A stretch of DNA of 64,000 bases. Origin: Alistipes sp. Lineage in GTDB: Bacteria; Bacteroidota; Bacteroidia; Bacteroidales; Rikenellaceae. Position 1 is the first letter of the stretch. Every line of letters starts with the position of its first letter. The stretch lies in contig JAFTWZ010000040.1 in NCBI GenBank assembly GCA_017465055.1, positions 1 through 64,000 of the forward strand. Reading direction: 5' to 3'. Below are positions 41,573 to 50,397 of this stretch, piece after piece. The translations under genes and the position numbers were made by a program. Under the pieces are notes generated by a model. That model had not been told where the DNA came from and ran no database searches. It worked only from the letters and a program-made list of their open reading frames with translations.

Positions 41573-43870
41573 TTAGTAGTGCAAACCCTTATCGCCAAAG
41601 ATAGCGTAGCCGAAGTTAAAGGTGAGGTATAGGTTCTTGTCGCTTCGGAAGTCGTACTTCGTGAGCGCCAGGCTTATAGGGCCTATAGGCGTATGGTAGA
41701 TAAGCGAGAGGTCGGACATATAGTGCATAATCTCGCCACGATACTTATCGCGCAGCATAGCGTAGGCGCTGAGGCGCAGGTAGAGGTTGTCGTAGAGGCG
41801 CACCGTAGGCATCACACCCACGCCAACGTACCTATCGGCACGGAACTCGGGCATATATATCATCCTCGAGTGCAGCAGCGGAGCATACTGCGGCGACGAG
41901 AGCATTGTAGCCTCGTAGGAGTCGAACTTAGGGTGGTTGGTATATACACCCTCGGCAGCGTAGCCGAGGATAAAAGCTCCCTTAGGCGCGAAGTTTATAT
42001 AGTGCTCCCACTGCACCCTAACGCCCCACCACTGGCGTATCATATCGACGTGGTCGTTGGGTGCTGGAACCATATTTGTACGCTTCGAGTTGCGCTTATC
42101 GCGGCCATAGACATATATCGCTGAGGCCGAGAGGTGCGAGCCACGTGTCGGGAAGAGGCTCTTGTCGAAGGTCTTGCGCTCGATAGATATCTCGGGCGAG
42201 ACGTACGAAAAGTGGGTATACTGACGTTTATCGTAGCCCTCCATAGCGTAGCTATAGCTGTTGCGGCCGCCGTTGAGCGTAAGCTCCGCAACGCTCTTAC
42301 GGCTCATAGCCGAGCCTACGGTAAGCGAGCCAAAGGTCTCCATCATACGCATCTGCTCGGCATTATCTACCCTCGTCAGGTTGCCGAAGTTACCCTTAAG
42401 CGTGTTGTGTATGTTGAAGTTGAACGAGTAGTCGAAGTATAGCGGCGCATCGTAGATAAGCGTTGTGCGACCCTTGAGGCGCGCCATAGTGTACACCGGG
42501 CCGAGCAGCGCATCGAGGTTAAACGACTGCTCTACCCTACCCCACCAACCATACTCAAGGCCTATGTATGCCTGGTTAAATGCCGTCGACGATATGTTAC
42601 CTCCGATGGCAATGTCGAAGTTGGGACGTGCGCTAAGCGCAAGGCTCACGTCGTAGCGCTCCGTATCCTCGTTGTAAGTAAAGGTCGGAAACTCGCTGCG
42701 TACCACCTCGCGAGCCAGCATCGAGAGGTAGTTGTTACTCAGCTCCTCGGCGTGCATAGGCAGCGTGTCGTTAGCGCGCGTATGGCCTATGTTCATCATA
42801 CGCTCGGCCATCTCGCGCTGACCCTCGTTAAGGCCCGAAATCGCAACCTCGCCTATCTGGGCCTTAGGACAGCGACTGCGGAACTCGCGGCGTCGAGCGG
42901 CATACTCCTCGGCAGTCATACGCCTTTGTATCAGCCTCTTAATCTCGGGCATAGCCTCCAGCGCGTCGTTATAACCAGCAGCCATAATCGTAGCGGCACT
43001 GCCAAAGTCGAGCACCGAGGCATCGACAGCTCGCTGTATAAATACCGAACGCCCCTCTGGTAGATTGAAGTCCGAGGGCATAGTGATAAGCGACATCACC
43101 TGCTCAACAACCGAGGCATTCTTACTCAGCGCTGTACCCATATCCGTGCAGCAGGCGCCGATGAGAATATCGGGGTGGAAACCCTCGTCGAGGCTCTTCC
43201 AGGGGAAGTTATCGTAGCAGCCTCCATCGCACATTAGCACCGAGTCTATCTCTATGGGCGGGAAGGCTACGGGCAGGGCCATCGAGGCACGTATGGCACG
43301 CGCCAAGTCGCCACTGCGAAGCTCCACAGCCTTGTGTTGCGACATATCGGTAGCGACACAACGGAAGGGTATCATCAGGCGGTCGAAGTCGCCCCCAGCG
43401 CCCGTTGAGGCCTGCGTAAAGAAGGAGTTAAGCGCAAGGTCTATCTCCGAGGTGTTCATCACCGAGCCTGGAAGTATCACACGTCGACGACCACTGGCGA
43501 TATCTGCCTCGTCACTCGGGCCTATGGGTATGCGTATCATACTACTAATATCGTCGCGCTTAGCGTAGTAGTAGCTATACTTATCGTCTATGCCGCCACT
43601 TACCCAACGCTCTAAGTCGCCCGAGAGCGCCACCTGCTCCATCTCCTCGATGGTATATCCCGAGGCGTAGAGGCCTCCGATAATCGAGCCCATCGACGTT
43701 CCCGAGATGTAGTCTATCGGTATGCCATTCTCCTCGAGAGCGCGCAACACACCGATATGGTATAGGCCCTTAGCGCCACCGCCACTCATCACAACGCCGA
43801 CGCTCTGCGCCTCGACACCGAGGGGTAATAGCATTAAAATAGCTATTATTATGCTTGAAATTCTTTTCAT
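41573..43870 (-). CDS. Patatin-like phospholipase with C-terminal outer-membrane barrel
   Basis: A 765-residue protein. A signal peptide (MKRISSIIIAILMLLPLGVEA) is followed by the patatin hydrolase domain with oxyanion motif GGGAKG (res 30-35), nucleophile GTSMG (Ser59) and the dyad aspartate in DGGCYDNFP (~215). A POTRA-like stretch and a ~400-residue BamA/Omp85-like barrel with alternating aromatic strands follow, ending FNFGYAIFGDKGLHY. This is the type Vd (PlpD-like) or Bacteroidota patatin-BamA architecture, placing the lipase outside or in the periplasm. A much longer open frame extends upstream to 44593, but it runs antisense through pheS. The true start is the ATG at 43870, behind a promoter at 43937. 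Confidence 0.9.
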   Translation of the reverse strand: MKRISSIIIAILMLLPLGVEAQSVGVVMSGGGAKGLYHIGVLRALEENGIPIDYISGTSMGSIIGGLYASGYTIEEMEQVALSGDLERWVSGGIDDKYSYYYAKRDDISSMIRIPIGPSDEADIASGRRRVILPGSVMNTSEIDLALNSFFTQASTGAGGDFDRLMIPFRCVATDMSQHKAVELRSGDLARAIRASMALPVAFPPIEIDSVLMCDGGCYDNFPWKSLDEGFHPDILIGACCTDMGTALSKNASVVEQVMSLITMPSDFNLPEGRSVFIQRAVDASVLDFGSAATIMAAGYNDALEAMPEIKRLIQRRMTAEEYAARRREFRSRCPKAQIGEVAISGLNEGQREMAERMMNIGHTRANDTLPMHAEELSNNYLSMLAREVVRSEFPTFTYNEDTERYDVSLALSARPNFDIAIGGNISSTAFNQAYIGLEYGWWGRVEQSFNLDALLGPVYTMARLKGRTTLIYDAPLYFDYSFNFNIHNTLKGNFGNLTRVDNAEQMRMMETFGSLTVGSAMSRKSVAELTLNGGRNSYSYAMEGYDKRQYTHFSYVSPEISIERKTFDKSLFPTRGSHLSASAIYVYGRDKRNSKRTNMVPAPNDHVDMIRQWWGVRVQWEHYINFAPKGAFILGYAAEGVYTNHPKFDSYEATMLSSPQYAPLLHSRMIYMPEFRADRYVGVGVMPTVRLYDNLYLRLSAYAMLRDKYRGEIMHYMSDLSLIYHTPIGPISLALTKYDFRSDKNLYLTFNFGYAIFGDKGLHY

Positions 43871-43885
43871 TTGCAAAAATATTAG

Positions 43886-43893
43886 TAACTTTG
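43886..43893 (+). promoter_or_regulatory. -7 promoter element of pheS
   Basis: TAACTTTG matches TAnnTTTG and lies 86 bp upstream of the pheS ATG. Transcription from it starts inside the 5' leader of the divergent patatin gene. Confidence 0.6.
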
Positions 43894-43936
43894 TACGTTG
43901 AAGTGGCAATATGCTCACTTGATAACACAACCCACA

Positions 43937-43966
43937 CAAAGGTAATACTATATTTCGTTTAAACAA
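43937..43966 (-). promoter_or_regulatory. Promoter of the patatin gene
   Basis: On the minus strand a -33 TTG (43966-43964) and -7 TACCTTTG (43944-43937) are 19 bp apart. The start would be near 43930, giving a ~60-nt leader that overlaps the pheS leader. Confidence 0.65.
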
Positions 43967-43979
43967 CACGATTGAGTAT

Positions 43980-45005
43980 ATGATAAACAAAATAGAAGAA
44001 CTTTTGGCCGAAATTGCGGCTTTTGCACCTCGGAGTGCTGCCGACGTCGAGGCATTCCGCATCAAGATTCTCGGCAAAAAGGGCGCATTAGGCGCACTGA
44101 TGGAGGAGTTTAAGAGCGTGCCAGCGGCCGAGAAGCGCGAGCTGGGACAGCGTCTCAACCACCTCAAAAATGTCGCCACCGAGCGTATAAATACCCTCAA
44201 GGAGGAGATAGGCAACGCCGCAGCTATGAACGCATCGAAGATTGACGATATGACGCGTCCGGGCACGATGGAGGCTGTAGGCTCGCGCCACCCTATATCT
44301 ATCGTTAAGAATGAGATTGTCGGTATCTTCTCGCGCCTCGGATATACCGTAGCCGATGGTCCTGAGATTGAGGACGACTGGCACGTATTCTCGGCCCTGA
44401 ACTTCCCTCCCGAGCACCCCGCTCGCGATATGCAGGACACGTTCTTCATCGAGAGCAACCCCGACGTAGTGCTCAGAACACACACCTCGTCTATCCAGGT
44501 GCGCACTATGGAGCGACAGAAGCCCCCGATTCGCGTAATATGCCCTGGTCGCGTATTCCGCAACGAGGCAATATCGTATCGTGCACACTGCATCTTCCAC
44601 CAGATCGAGGGACTCTATATCGACCGCAACGTCTCGTTTGCCGATATGAAGCAGTCGCTACTCTACTTCGCCAAGGAGCTCTTCGGCGAGCAGGCACAGA
44701 TACGTATGCGCCCCTCGTACTTCCCATTTACCGAGCCATCGGCCGAGGTTGACGTATCGTGCTCGATATGCGGCGGCAAGGGCTGTGGCGTATGTAAGGG
44801 TACGGGCTGGCTCGAGATTATGGGCTGCGGTATGGTAGACCCCAACGTCCTCGAGGCCAACAATATCGACCCTAAGGAGTTCTCGGGATTCGCCTTTGGT
44901 ATGGGTATTGAGCGTATCGCAATGCTTAAGTTTGGCGTCGGTGACCTGCGCCTATACTTCGAGAACGACGTGCGCTTCCTCAACCAGTTCGAGAGCGCGC
45001 TATAG
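43980..45005 (+). CDS. pheS: Phenylalanyl-tRNA synthetase alpha subunit
   Basis: Catalytic subunit of the heterotetrameric class II synthetase. The 341-residue protein has an N-terminal coiled coil (~1-85), then motif 1 HPISIVKNEIVGIFSRLGY, motif 2 GRVFRNEAISYRAHCIFHQIEG (in two blocks) and motif 3 GFAFGMGIERIAML (~305). A cysteine cluster CSICGGKGCGVCKGTGW (~261) is a variant seen in many members. pheT is not adjacent, so the beta subunit is encoded elsewhere, as is common in this phylum. Confidence 0.96.
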   Translation: MINKIEELLAEIAAFAPRSAADVEAFRIKILGKKGALGALMEEFKSVPAAEKRELGQRLNHLKNVATERINTLKEEIGNAAAMNASKIDDMTRPGTMEAVGSRHPISIVKNEIVGIFSRLGYTVADGPEIEDDWHVFSALNFPPEHPARDMQDTFFIESNPDVVLRTHTSSIQVRTMERQKPPIRVICPGRVFRNEAISYRAHCIFHQIEGLYIDRNVSFADMKQSLLYFAKELFGEQAQIRMRPSYFPFTEPSAEVDVSCSICGGKGCGVCKGTGWLEIMGCGMVDPNVLEANNIDPKEFSGFAFGMGIERIAMLKFGVGDLRLYFENDVRFLNQFESAL

Positions 45006-45032
45006 TTCGGCAAGCGTAAGACAACAGCTATT

Positions 45033-45062
45033 AGGGGCTTTTAAGGTTATCTTAAGGCCCTT
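45033..45062 (+). terminator. Possible terminator after pheS
   Basis: GGGGCTTTTAAG can pair imperfectly with CTTAAGGCCCTT around GTTAT and is followed by an AAATTTTAATT stretch, 27 bp after pheS. The pairing has a mismatch and wobbles. Confidence 0.4.
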
Positions 45063-45087
45063 AAATTTTAATTAAAGCGATGTAGGT

Positions 45088-46812
45088 ATGCGACGGCTTA
45101 GATATATCTTTGGAGCTATATTATGCACTATAGCGTTATGCTGCGGTGGTCACGCTACGGCACAGGAGAGTATGCCCACAACGCTACCCGACTCGACAAG
45201 CCGCACATATAGACACGTAGACGCCATCAAGCAGCTGACCATACACCGCGACACCACCCGAGCAAAGGATATATGGCTCGACCTGCTACGCCGCGACTCA
45301 ACATATGCGCCAGCGCTATACTACTTGAGTCTTGTCGATAGACTCGGTGGCGAGGCTGTTGACTATGCTCACAGGGCCTACACGGCAGATAGCACAAACA
45401 AATGGTATACGGAGAACTATGCCAACAAGCTGATACTCTCGGGCAGGTACGACGACGCCATTCCCGTATATCGCCGCCTTGTGCGCCTCGATGCCAAAAA
45501 CCTGCAGTCGTACCACGCCTTAGCGATAATCTATAGCGCCAAGCGTATGCCCTACTCGGCCATTGCCATCCTCGACAGCGCCGAGCTACGCATAGGCTAC
45601 AACAGCTACTTGGGTAAGATAAAGCAGCATATGTTGCTCGACACGCGCCAGTATGACCGCGCCATAGAGGAGGGTAAGCGTCGCGTCAGCGAGCACCCCT
45701 ACGACGTAGAGGCCTGCCTATCGCTGGCCATATCGTACGACGCCTCGGGAGACGACAGCTTGGCGATGCGCACCTACGAGGAGGCTTTTCGCCTCGACAC
45801 CACAAACGTTGAGACAATAACGGCGCTGGTAGACTACTACTACAGTCGTGGCGACATCAGACGTATGCTCGACTACGAGGAGCGGCTATTTCGCGATAAG
45901 AGTATCCCAGTAAAAGATAAGGAGCAGCGATTGGAGCAGTATACCAACGACACGGAGCTCTACAGCCAGAACTACCTACGCTTAGGCTCTATAATCGTGG
46001 GCCTGGCGATGGACTACCCCACCAACCGCACCTTTATAAAGGCCTACGCTATGCACCTTATAGGCGGCGGCAATACGGACGAGGCATACGACTACCTAAT
46101 GCGCCACATAGGCGACAAGGAGGCTACGGTAGACGACTACATTATGCTACTGCAGTATATGATGTTTCTCGAGAAGGATGAGGCGACAGTTGAGGCTATG
46201 ATAGCGCAGGCCGTAGAGCGCTTCGCCGACGACGAGCAGATGCTCGCGTTCGAGGGATTCTACTACACCGAGAAGGGCGACTACAGCCGAGCACTCAAGA
46301 TATTTAAGCGAGGCTTAGCAACAGCTAAAAAGTCGGGCAACGACAAGCTACGTAGCCAGTGGCTCGGATATATTGGCGACACGTACCATATGATGGGCCA
46401 GGAGATGAAGAGCTTTATGGCCTATGCCGATGCTCTGCACTACGACCAGAATAATGTCCCCGTACTGAATAACTACGCCTACTACCTAAGCCTTACGGGC
46501 CGCGGATTGGATAAGGCGCTGGCGATGTCTGAGTTGGCTATATCGCTCGAAAAGAGCAACGCCACATATATCGATACCTACGCCTGGATTCTGCACCTGA
46601 TGGGCCGTAGCGAGGAGGCTAAGCGAGTGATGCTCCGAGCACTATCGCTCGACGGCCAGCGCGACCCCGATATCTTAGCACACTATGGCGATATACTTTG
46701 GGCCTTAGGCGAGAAGTTTATGGCCGAGACCTACTGGCAGAAGGCTGTAGAGCGTGGCTACGACAGCGAGGAGATGAAGAGCCACATAGCCGAGTTGAAA
46801 CAACAAAACTAA
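45088..46812 (+). CDS. Exported tetratricopeptide repeat protein
   Basis: A 574-residue protein with a signal peptide (MRRLRYIFGAILCTIALCCGG). Essentially all of the mature chain is TPR-type helix pairs: YAPALYYLSLVDRLG, GRYDDAIPVYRRLVRLD, DVEACLSLAISYDASGDD, GDYSRALKIFKRGL and NVPVLNNYAYYLSLTGR. It is probably a periplasmic or lipid-surface scaffold. The specific partner is unknown. The following EnvC-like gene starts 12 bp after its stop, so the two may act together at the cell wall (inference). Confidence 0.88.
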   Translation: MRRLRYIFGAILCTIALCCGGHATAQESMPTTLPDSTSRTYRHVDAIKQLTIHRDTTRAKDIWLDLLRRDSTYAPALYYLSLVDRLGGEAVDYAHRAYTADSTNKWYTENYANKLILSGRYDDAIPVYRRLVRLDAKNLQSYHALAIIYSAKRMPYSAIAILDSAELRIGYNSYLGKIKQHMLLDTRQYDRAIEEGKRRVSEHPYDVEACLSLAISYDASGDDSLAMRTYEEAFRLDTTNVETITALVDYYYSRGDIRRMLDYEERLFRDKSIPVKDKEQRLEQYTNDTELYSQNYLRLGSIIVGLAMDYPTNRTFIKAYAMHLIGGGNTDEAYDYLMRHIGDKEATVDDYIMLLQYMMFLEKDEATVEAMIAQAVERFADDEQMLAFEGFYYTEKGDYSRALKIFKRGLATAKKSGNDKLRSQWLGYIGDTYHMMGQEMKSFMAYADALHYDQNNVPVLNNYAYYLSLTGRGLDKALAMSELAISLEKSNATYIDTYAWILHLMGRSEEAKRVMLRALSLDGQRDPDILAHYGDILWALGEKFMAETYWQKAVERGYDSEEMKSHIAELKQQN

Positions 46813-46823
46813 CACCCAGCGAT

Positions 46824-47942
46824 ATGCTACGACACATTATAGAGGCTATCATAGTCATACTACTTAGCACTACCCCACTTCTTGGCTTCGCGCAAGATAA
46901 CAAGACCAAGCAGTACGAGCAGCGCGTCGAGCAGTATAAGCGCGGCATTGAGGCGGCTAAGGCCGAGGTCAAGAAGACCCAGCGCGAGAAGAAGAGCGCA
47001 CTGAAGGAGGTAAACGCCATAGAGCAGGAGATGCGCCTACGTAGCGACTACATAGGCGAGATTGAGGAGCAGCGCGACGCCATAAACAACGATATCATAA
47101 GGCATAGCGCAACTATCGACTCACTCAATAGGGCTTTGGAGCATAACCGCGCCATATATGCCGAGGCAGTGCGCGTGGCATACCGCAACTATCAGCAGAA
47201 CAACTACGCCAACTATCTGCTCGCCTCGGAGAGCATCGCCGAGGCCGCCAGACGTACGGCACAGATAGAGCATATCTCCGACAGCCGCAAGGCCCTCGCC
47301 GATACTATAAAGTCGCAGACCGAAGTGTTGGACCGTGAGTGCGAATCGCTGGCTAAGGAGGTGTCAAAACTCGACTCCGTGTCGCGCGTAGTAAAGCAGG
47401 AGCGCCGCGAGTTAGAGGATAGCAGGGTAGCAGCACAACGTGCTTATAACCAGCTTACTAAGCGCGAGAAAGCCGCTATAGACGAACAGCGTAAGCAGCA
47501 GAAGCTCCACGACCAGGCTGTCAAGGAGCTGCAGAAGATGCTCAAGGGCAACAAGGTAGGCGCGGGATTTACGCGCAACACACGAGGTCTAAACCTTCCG
47601 GTCGAGGGAGGCACACTCACCGAGCAGGGCTTCGGCGGCACAATCACTGGCAAGAAGGGCGATGCCGTGAGGACCATACACGAGGGCATCGTGCAGGATA
47701 TACAATACAAGAAGCTCACGAACCGCTACACCATATTCCTCGGCTACAACGAGTACCTTGTGACCTATACAAACCTTAGCTCGGTAAGCGTCAAGAAGGG
47801 CGACGTGGTAAAGAAAGACCAGAAGATAGGCGTCATAGGTAGCGGCATAGAGAGCACGGATAAACCATACGTGCGCATAGCCATCTACGACTGCGAGACG
47901 AAGAAGCCGCTGCAGGTATCGTCGTTCTTCAAAAAGCTGTAG
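46824..47942 (+). CDS. EnvC-like murein hydrolase activator with degenerate LytM domain
   Basis: A 372-residue periplasmic protein: signal peptide (MLRHIIEAIIVILLSTTPLLGFAQ), a long coiled coil (~25-265), then a peptidase M23/LytM-like domain (~285-372). The zinc ligands of active M23 enzymes are missing: the usual Y-x-H-L segment reads YTNLSSV and the final H-x-H strand reads YVRIAIYD. This matches EnvC/NlpD-type activators, which stimulate N-acetylmuramoyl-L-alanine amidases at division rather than cutting peptidoglycan. The chosen ATG at 46824 directly precedes the signal peptide; the longer frame back to 46698 runs into the upstream gene. Confidence 0.88.
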   Translation: MLRHIIEAIIVILLSTTPLLGFAQDNKTKQYEQRVEQYKRGIEAAKAEVKKTQREKKSALKEVNAIEQEMRLRSDYIGEIEEQRDAINNDIIRHSATIDSLNRALEHNRAIYAEAVRVAYRNYQQNNYANYLLASESIAEAARRTAQIEHISDSRKALADTIKSQTEVLDRECESLAKEVSKLDSVSRVVKQERRELEDSRVAAQRAYNQLTKREKAAIDEQRKQQKLHDQAVKELQKMLKGNKVGAGFTRNTRGLNLPVEGGTLTEQGFGGTITGKKGDAVRTIHEGIVQDIQYKKLTNRYTIFLGYNEYLVTYTNLSSVSVKKGDVVKKDQKIGVIGSGIESTDKPYVRIAIYDCETKKPLQVSSFFKKL

Positions 47943-47985
47943 GGTAGTGCTACAGCACCTATGTGCGAACGTTAAACAATAGTAT

Positions 47986-48423
47986 ATGATACATTTCTAC
48001 AATCAAGAGTGTAACTACTTACCTGCCAAACGATTAGCTCTGCGAAGATGGATCGAAGAGGTAATTAGACTCGAGGGCTACAAGGCTGGCGAGATAAACT
48101 ACATATTCTGCTCGTCGGAGTACCACCGACAGATGAATCGCGACTTCTTAGGTCACGACTACTATACCGACGTGATAACCTTCGAGGAGCGCGAAAGTAG
48201 GGTAGAGGAGGGTATCGTCGCTGGCGAGGTATATATCGACGTAGCGACGGTTACGGATAACGCTGAGATATACAACTCGCTGCCCGTCAACGAGATGCGA
48301 CGCGTAATAGTACACGGCGCCCTGCACCTCTGCGGACACAAGGATAAGAGTCCCTGGGCCGAGAAGCAGATGCGACGCCTCGAGAACAGATATCTTAAAC
48401 TGCTGCAAAGCCAGATGCTATGA
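47986..48423 (+). CDS. ybeY: Endoribonuclease YbeY
   Basis: Metal-dependent RNase required for 16S rRNA 3' maturation and ribosome quality control. The 145-residue protein carries the zinc motif [12 protein letters not shown] (~res 105-116), close to the family H-G-x-L-H-L-x-G-H-D-H, with Lys-Asp in place of the last Asp-His. The upstream conserved Arg and TDVITFE segments are present. The final TGA overlaps the ATG of mnmG by 4 bp, suggesting translational coupling between two RNA-modification genes. Confidence 0.94.
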   Translation: MIHFYNQECNYLPAKRLALRRWIEEVIRLEGYKAGEINYIFCSSEYHRQMNRDFLGHDYYTDVITFEERESRVEEGIVAGEVYIDVATVTDNAEIYNSLPVNEMRRVIVHGALHLCGHKDKSPWAEKQMRRLENRYLKLLQSQML

Positions 48424-50300
48424 TGAAGTACGACGTTGTGGTCATAGGTGCAGGACACGCTGGCTGCGAGGCCGCCTCGGCCGCCGCACGCCTCGGCTCG
48501 CGCACACTGCTGGTAACTATCGACCTCGAGAAGATAGCTGCTATGTCGTGTAATCCGGCCGTTGGTGGCGTGGCCAAAGGACAGATAGTCAGAGAGATAG
48601 ATGCACTTGGCGGTGTTATGGGTCGCATTACCGACCTCACGGCCATACAGTTTCGTATGCTCAACCGCTCGAAGGGAGCAGCAATGTGGAGCCCACGAGC
48701 ACAGTGCGATAAGTACGAATTTTCGCGCTTATGGCGTCGCACCCTTGAGAACACCAAAAACCTCTATCTGTGGCAAGATTCGGTCACAGAGATACTCCTC
48801 GACCACGAGGGCGAGAAACCGCGTGTAAAGGGCGTTAAAACGCGAATGGGAGTGGTTATAGAGTGTAGTAGGGTAGTGCTCACCGCTGGAACATTCCTCG
48901 AGGGCGTGATGCACTGCGGCGAGGCACAGGCCGAGGGTGGTAGAGCAGGCGACCAGGCATCGCACGGCATATCGGCACAACTCCGCTCGTTAGGATTCGA
49001 GCAGGGACGTATGAAGACAGGCACACCAGCACGCTTAGATGCACGCACCATAAACTTCGATGCACTGGAGATTCAAGAGGGCGATATAGAGCCTGGTAAA
49101 TTCTCTTATGACGCTGATACAGAGCCAGTTAAGCGCCAACTACCCTGCTTTATGGTCTACACCTCGAAGCGCGTACACGACATCCTCCGCACGGGCTTTG
49201 ACCGCTCGCCACTATTTAACGGCACGATATCGGGCATAGGGCCACGCTACTGCCCAAGCATCGAGGATAAGCTACGCACCTTCGCCGACAAGGAGCAGCA
49301 CCAGCTATTCCTCGAGCCTGAGGGTCGCTCGACAAACGAGTACTACCTCAATGGCTTCTCGTCGTCGCTGCCATACGAGATACAGCTCGAGGCACTACAC
49401 AACATCGTCGGCTTGGAGGATGTTCACGTCTTCCGCCCAGGCTACGCCATCGAGTATGACTACTTTCCACCGACACAGCTACACCACACGCTCGAGACCA
49501 AGCTGGTCGAGGGTCTATACTTCGCAGGCCAGGTAAACGGCACAACGGGATACGAGGAGGCAGCAGCGCAGGGACTAATGGCAGGTATCAACGCTCACCG
49601 CTCACTAAATGGCTTAGATGAGGTGGTGCTGGCTCGCGACGAGGCATATATCGGAGTGCTTATTGACGACTTAGTTACTAAGGGTGTCGACGAGCCTTAC
49701 CGAATGTTTACCTCGCGAGCGGAGTATCGCATACTCCTACGTCAGGATAACGCAGATGCTCGACTTACGCCTCTTGGCCACGAAATTGGCCTTGTAGGTG
49801 ATGAGAAATACGAAAATTTGCTCAAAAAAAATTCGGCTGTAGAATCGCTTATTTCAAAGCTCCGCGCACTGTCGGTCAAAAAAGGGGAAATTGACAGCTA
49901 TTTAATTTCGGTCGGTGAGGAGCCTCTAAGCCAGGGACGAAAGCTCATAGATGTAGTTCTGCGTAGCAACGTCACCATCTACGGGGTAAGCAAAGAGGTC
50001 AAGGCATTAGCAGATTATCTCGAAAAGAACAATGTGAGTCGTGAGGTTGTTGAGCAGGCCGAGATTCAGATTAAGTATCGCGGATATATCGAGAGGGAGC
50101 GATACTTCGCCGAGAAGATGCACAGGCTCGAGGAGATAACAATTCCCGAAGGTTTCGACTATAATGCTATGCAATCGCTCACTATTGAAGCACGCCAGAA
50201 GTTGTCGAAGATGCGTCCGAAAACCATAGGTCACGCCTCGAGAATACCAGGTGTTTCTCCGGCTGATATCAATGTTTTGCTAATAAAATTCGGACGATAG
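48420..50300 (+). CDS. mnmG: tRNA uridine-5-carboxymethylaminomethyl modification enzyme MnmG
   Basis: FAD-dependent partner of MnmE that installs the cmnm5 group on U34 of several tRNAs. The 626-residue protein begins with the dinucleotide-binding motif [19 protein letters not shown]. The family blocks [36 protein letters not shown] and [16 protein letters not shown] (~380) follow, and the C-terminal helical MnmE-binding domain includes [18 protein letters not shown]. Two in-frame ATGs (48420 and 48423) are possible. mnmG (gidA) often marks the neighbourhood of oriC; two parS-like sites are found just downstream. Confidence 0.96.
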   Translation: MMKYDVVVIGAGHAGCEAASAAARLGSRTLLVTIDLEKIAAMSCNPAVGGVAKGQIVREIDALGGVMGRITDLTAIQFRMLNRSKGAAMWSPRAQCDKYEFSRLWRRTLENTKNLYLWQDSVTEILLDHEGEKPRVKGVKTRMGVVIECSRVVLTAGTFLEGVMHCGEAQAEGGRAGDQASHGISAQLRSLGFEQGRMKTGTPARLDARTINFDALEIQEGDIEPGKFSYDADTEPVKRQLPCFMVYTSKRVHDILRTGFDRSPLFNGTISGIGPRYCPSIEDKLRTFADKEQHQLFLEPEGRSTNEYYLNGFSSSLPYEIQLEALHNIVGLEDVHVFRPGYAIEYDYFPPTQLHHTLETKLVEGLYFAGQVNGTTGYEEAAAQGLMAGINAHRSLNGLDEVVLARDEAYIGVLIDDLVTKGVDEPYRMFTSRAEYRILLRQDNADARLTPLGHEIGLVGDEKYENLLKKNSAVESLISKLRALSVKKGEIDSYLISVGEEPLSQGRKLIDVVLRSNVTIYGVSKEVKALADYLEKNNVSREVVEQAEIQIKYRGYIERERYFAEKMHRLEEITIPEGFDYNAMQSLTIEARQKLSKMRPKTIGHASRIPGVSPADINVLLIKFGR

Positions 50301-50320
50301 GGTAGATAAATAGAGTAAAT

Positions 50321-50352
50321 AAATAGAGCGTTCCACGTGGAACGCTCTATTT
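50321..50352. terminator. Bidirectional terminator between mnmG and ilvE
   Basis: A perfect 32-bp palindrome (arms AAATAGAGCGTTCCAC and its complement) followed by T-rich sequence, centred between the two convergent stops. It can terminate in both directions. Its centre contains the parS-like 16-mer listed separately. Confidence 0.8.
50329..50344. promoter_or_regulatory. parS-like palindrome 1 (possible ParB site)
   Basis: CGTTCCACGTGGAACG matches the chromosomal centromere sequence TGTTCCACGTGGAACA at 14 of 16 positions, differing only at the two outer bases. It lies inside a terminator palindrome, which could explain symmetry but not the specific core. Confidence 0.45.
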
Positions 50353-50397
50353 TTATGATTACATTGTTGGGTAAGGAAACTACCTTATAATCGAGAA

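Noticed and set aside
41088-41576. 162-codon frame with a 24-residue repeat (CSFVQYHRENEQVNTE)
   Set aside because: The repeat unit also occurs inverted outside the frame at 40990-41039, both strands are open, and the few differences between units change amino acids. The pattern fits a stem-loop array better than a protein. Kept as a low possibility.
43871-44593. N-terminal extension making the patatin protein 1006 residues
   Set aside because: The extension runs antisense through pheS, lacks family features, and lies upstream of a signal peptide, ATG and promoter that fit a start at 43870.
46698-46823. Extended N-terminus of the EnvC-like protein
   Set aside because: It overlaps the end of the TPR gene in another frame and would bury the signal peptide that starts at 46824.
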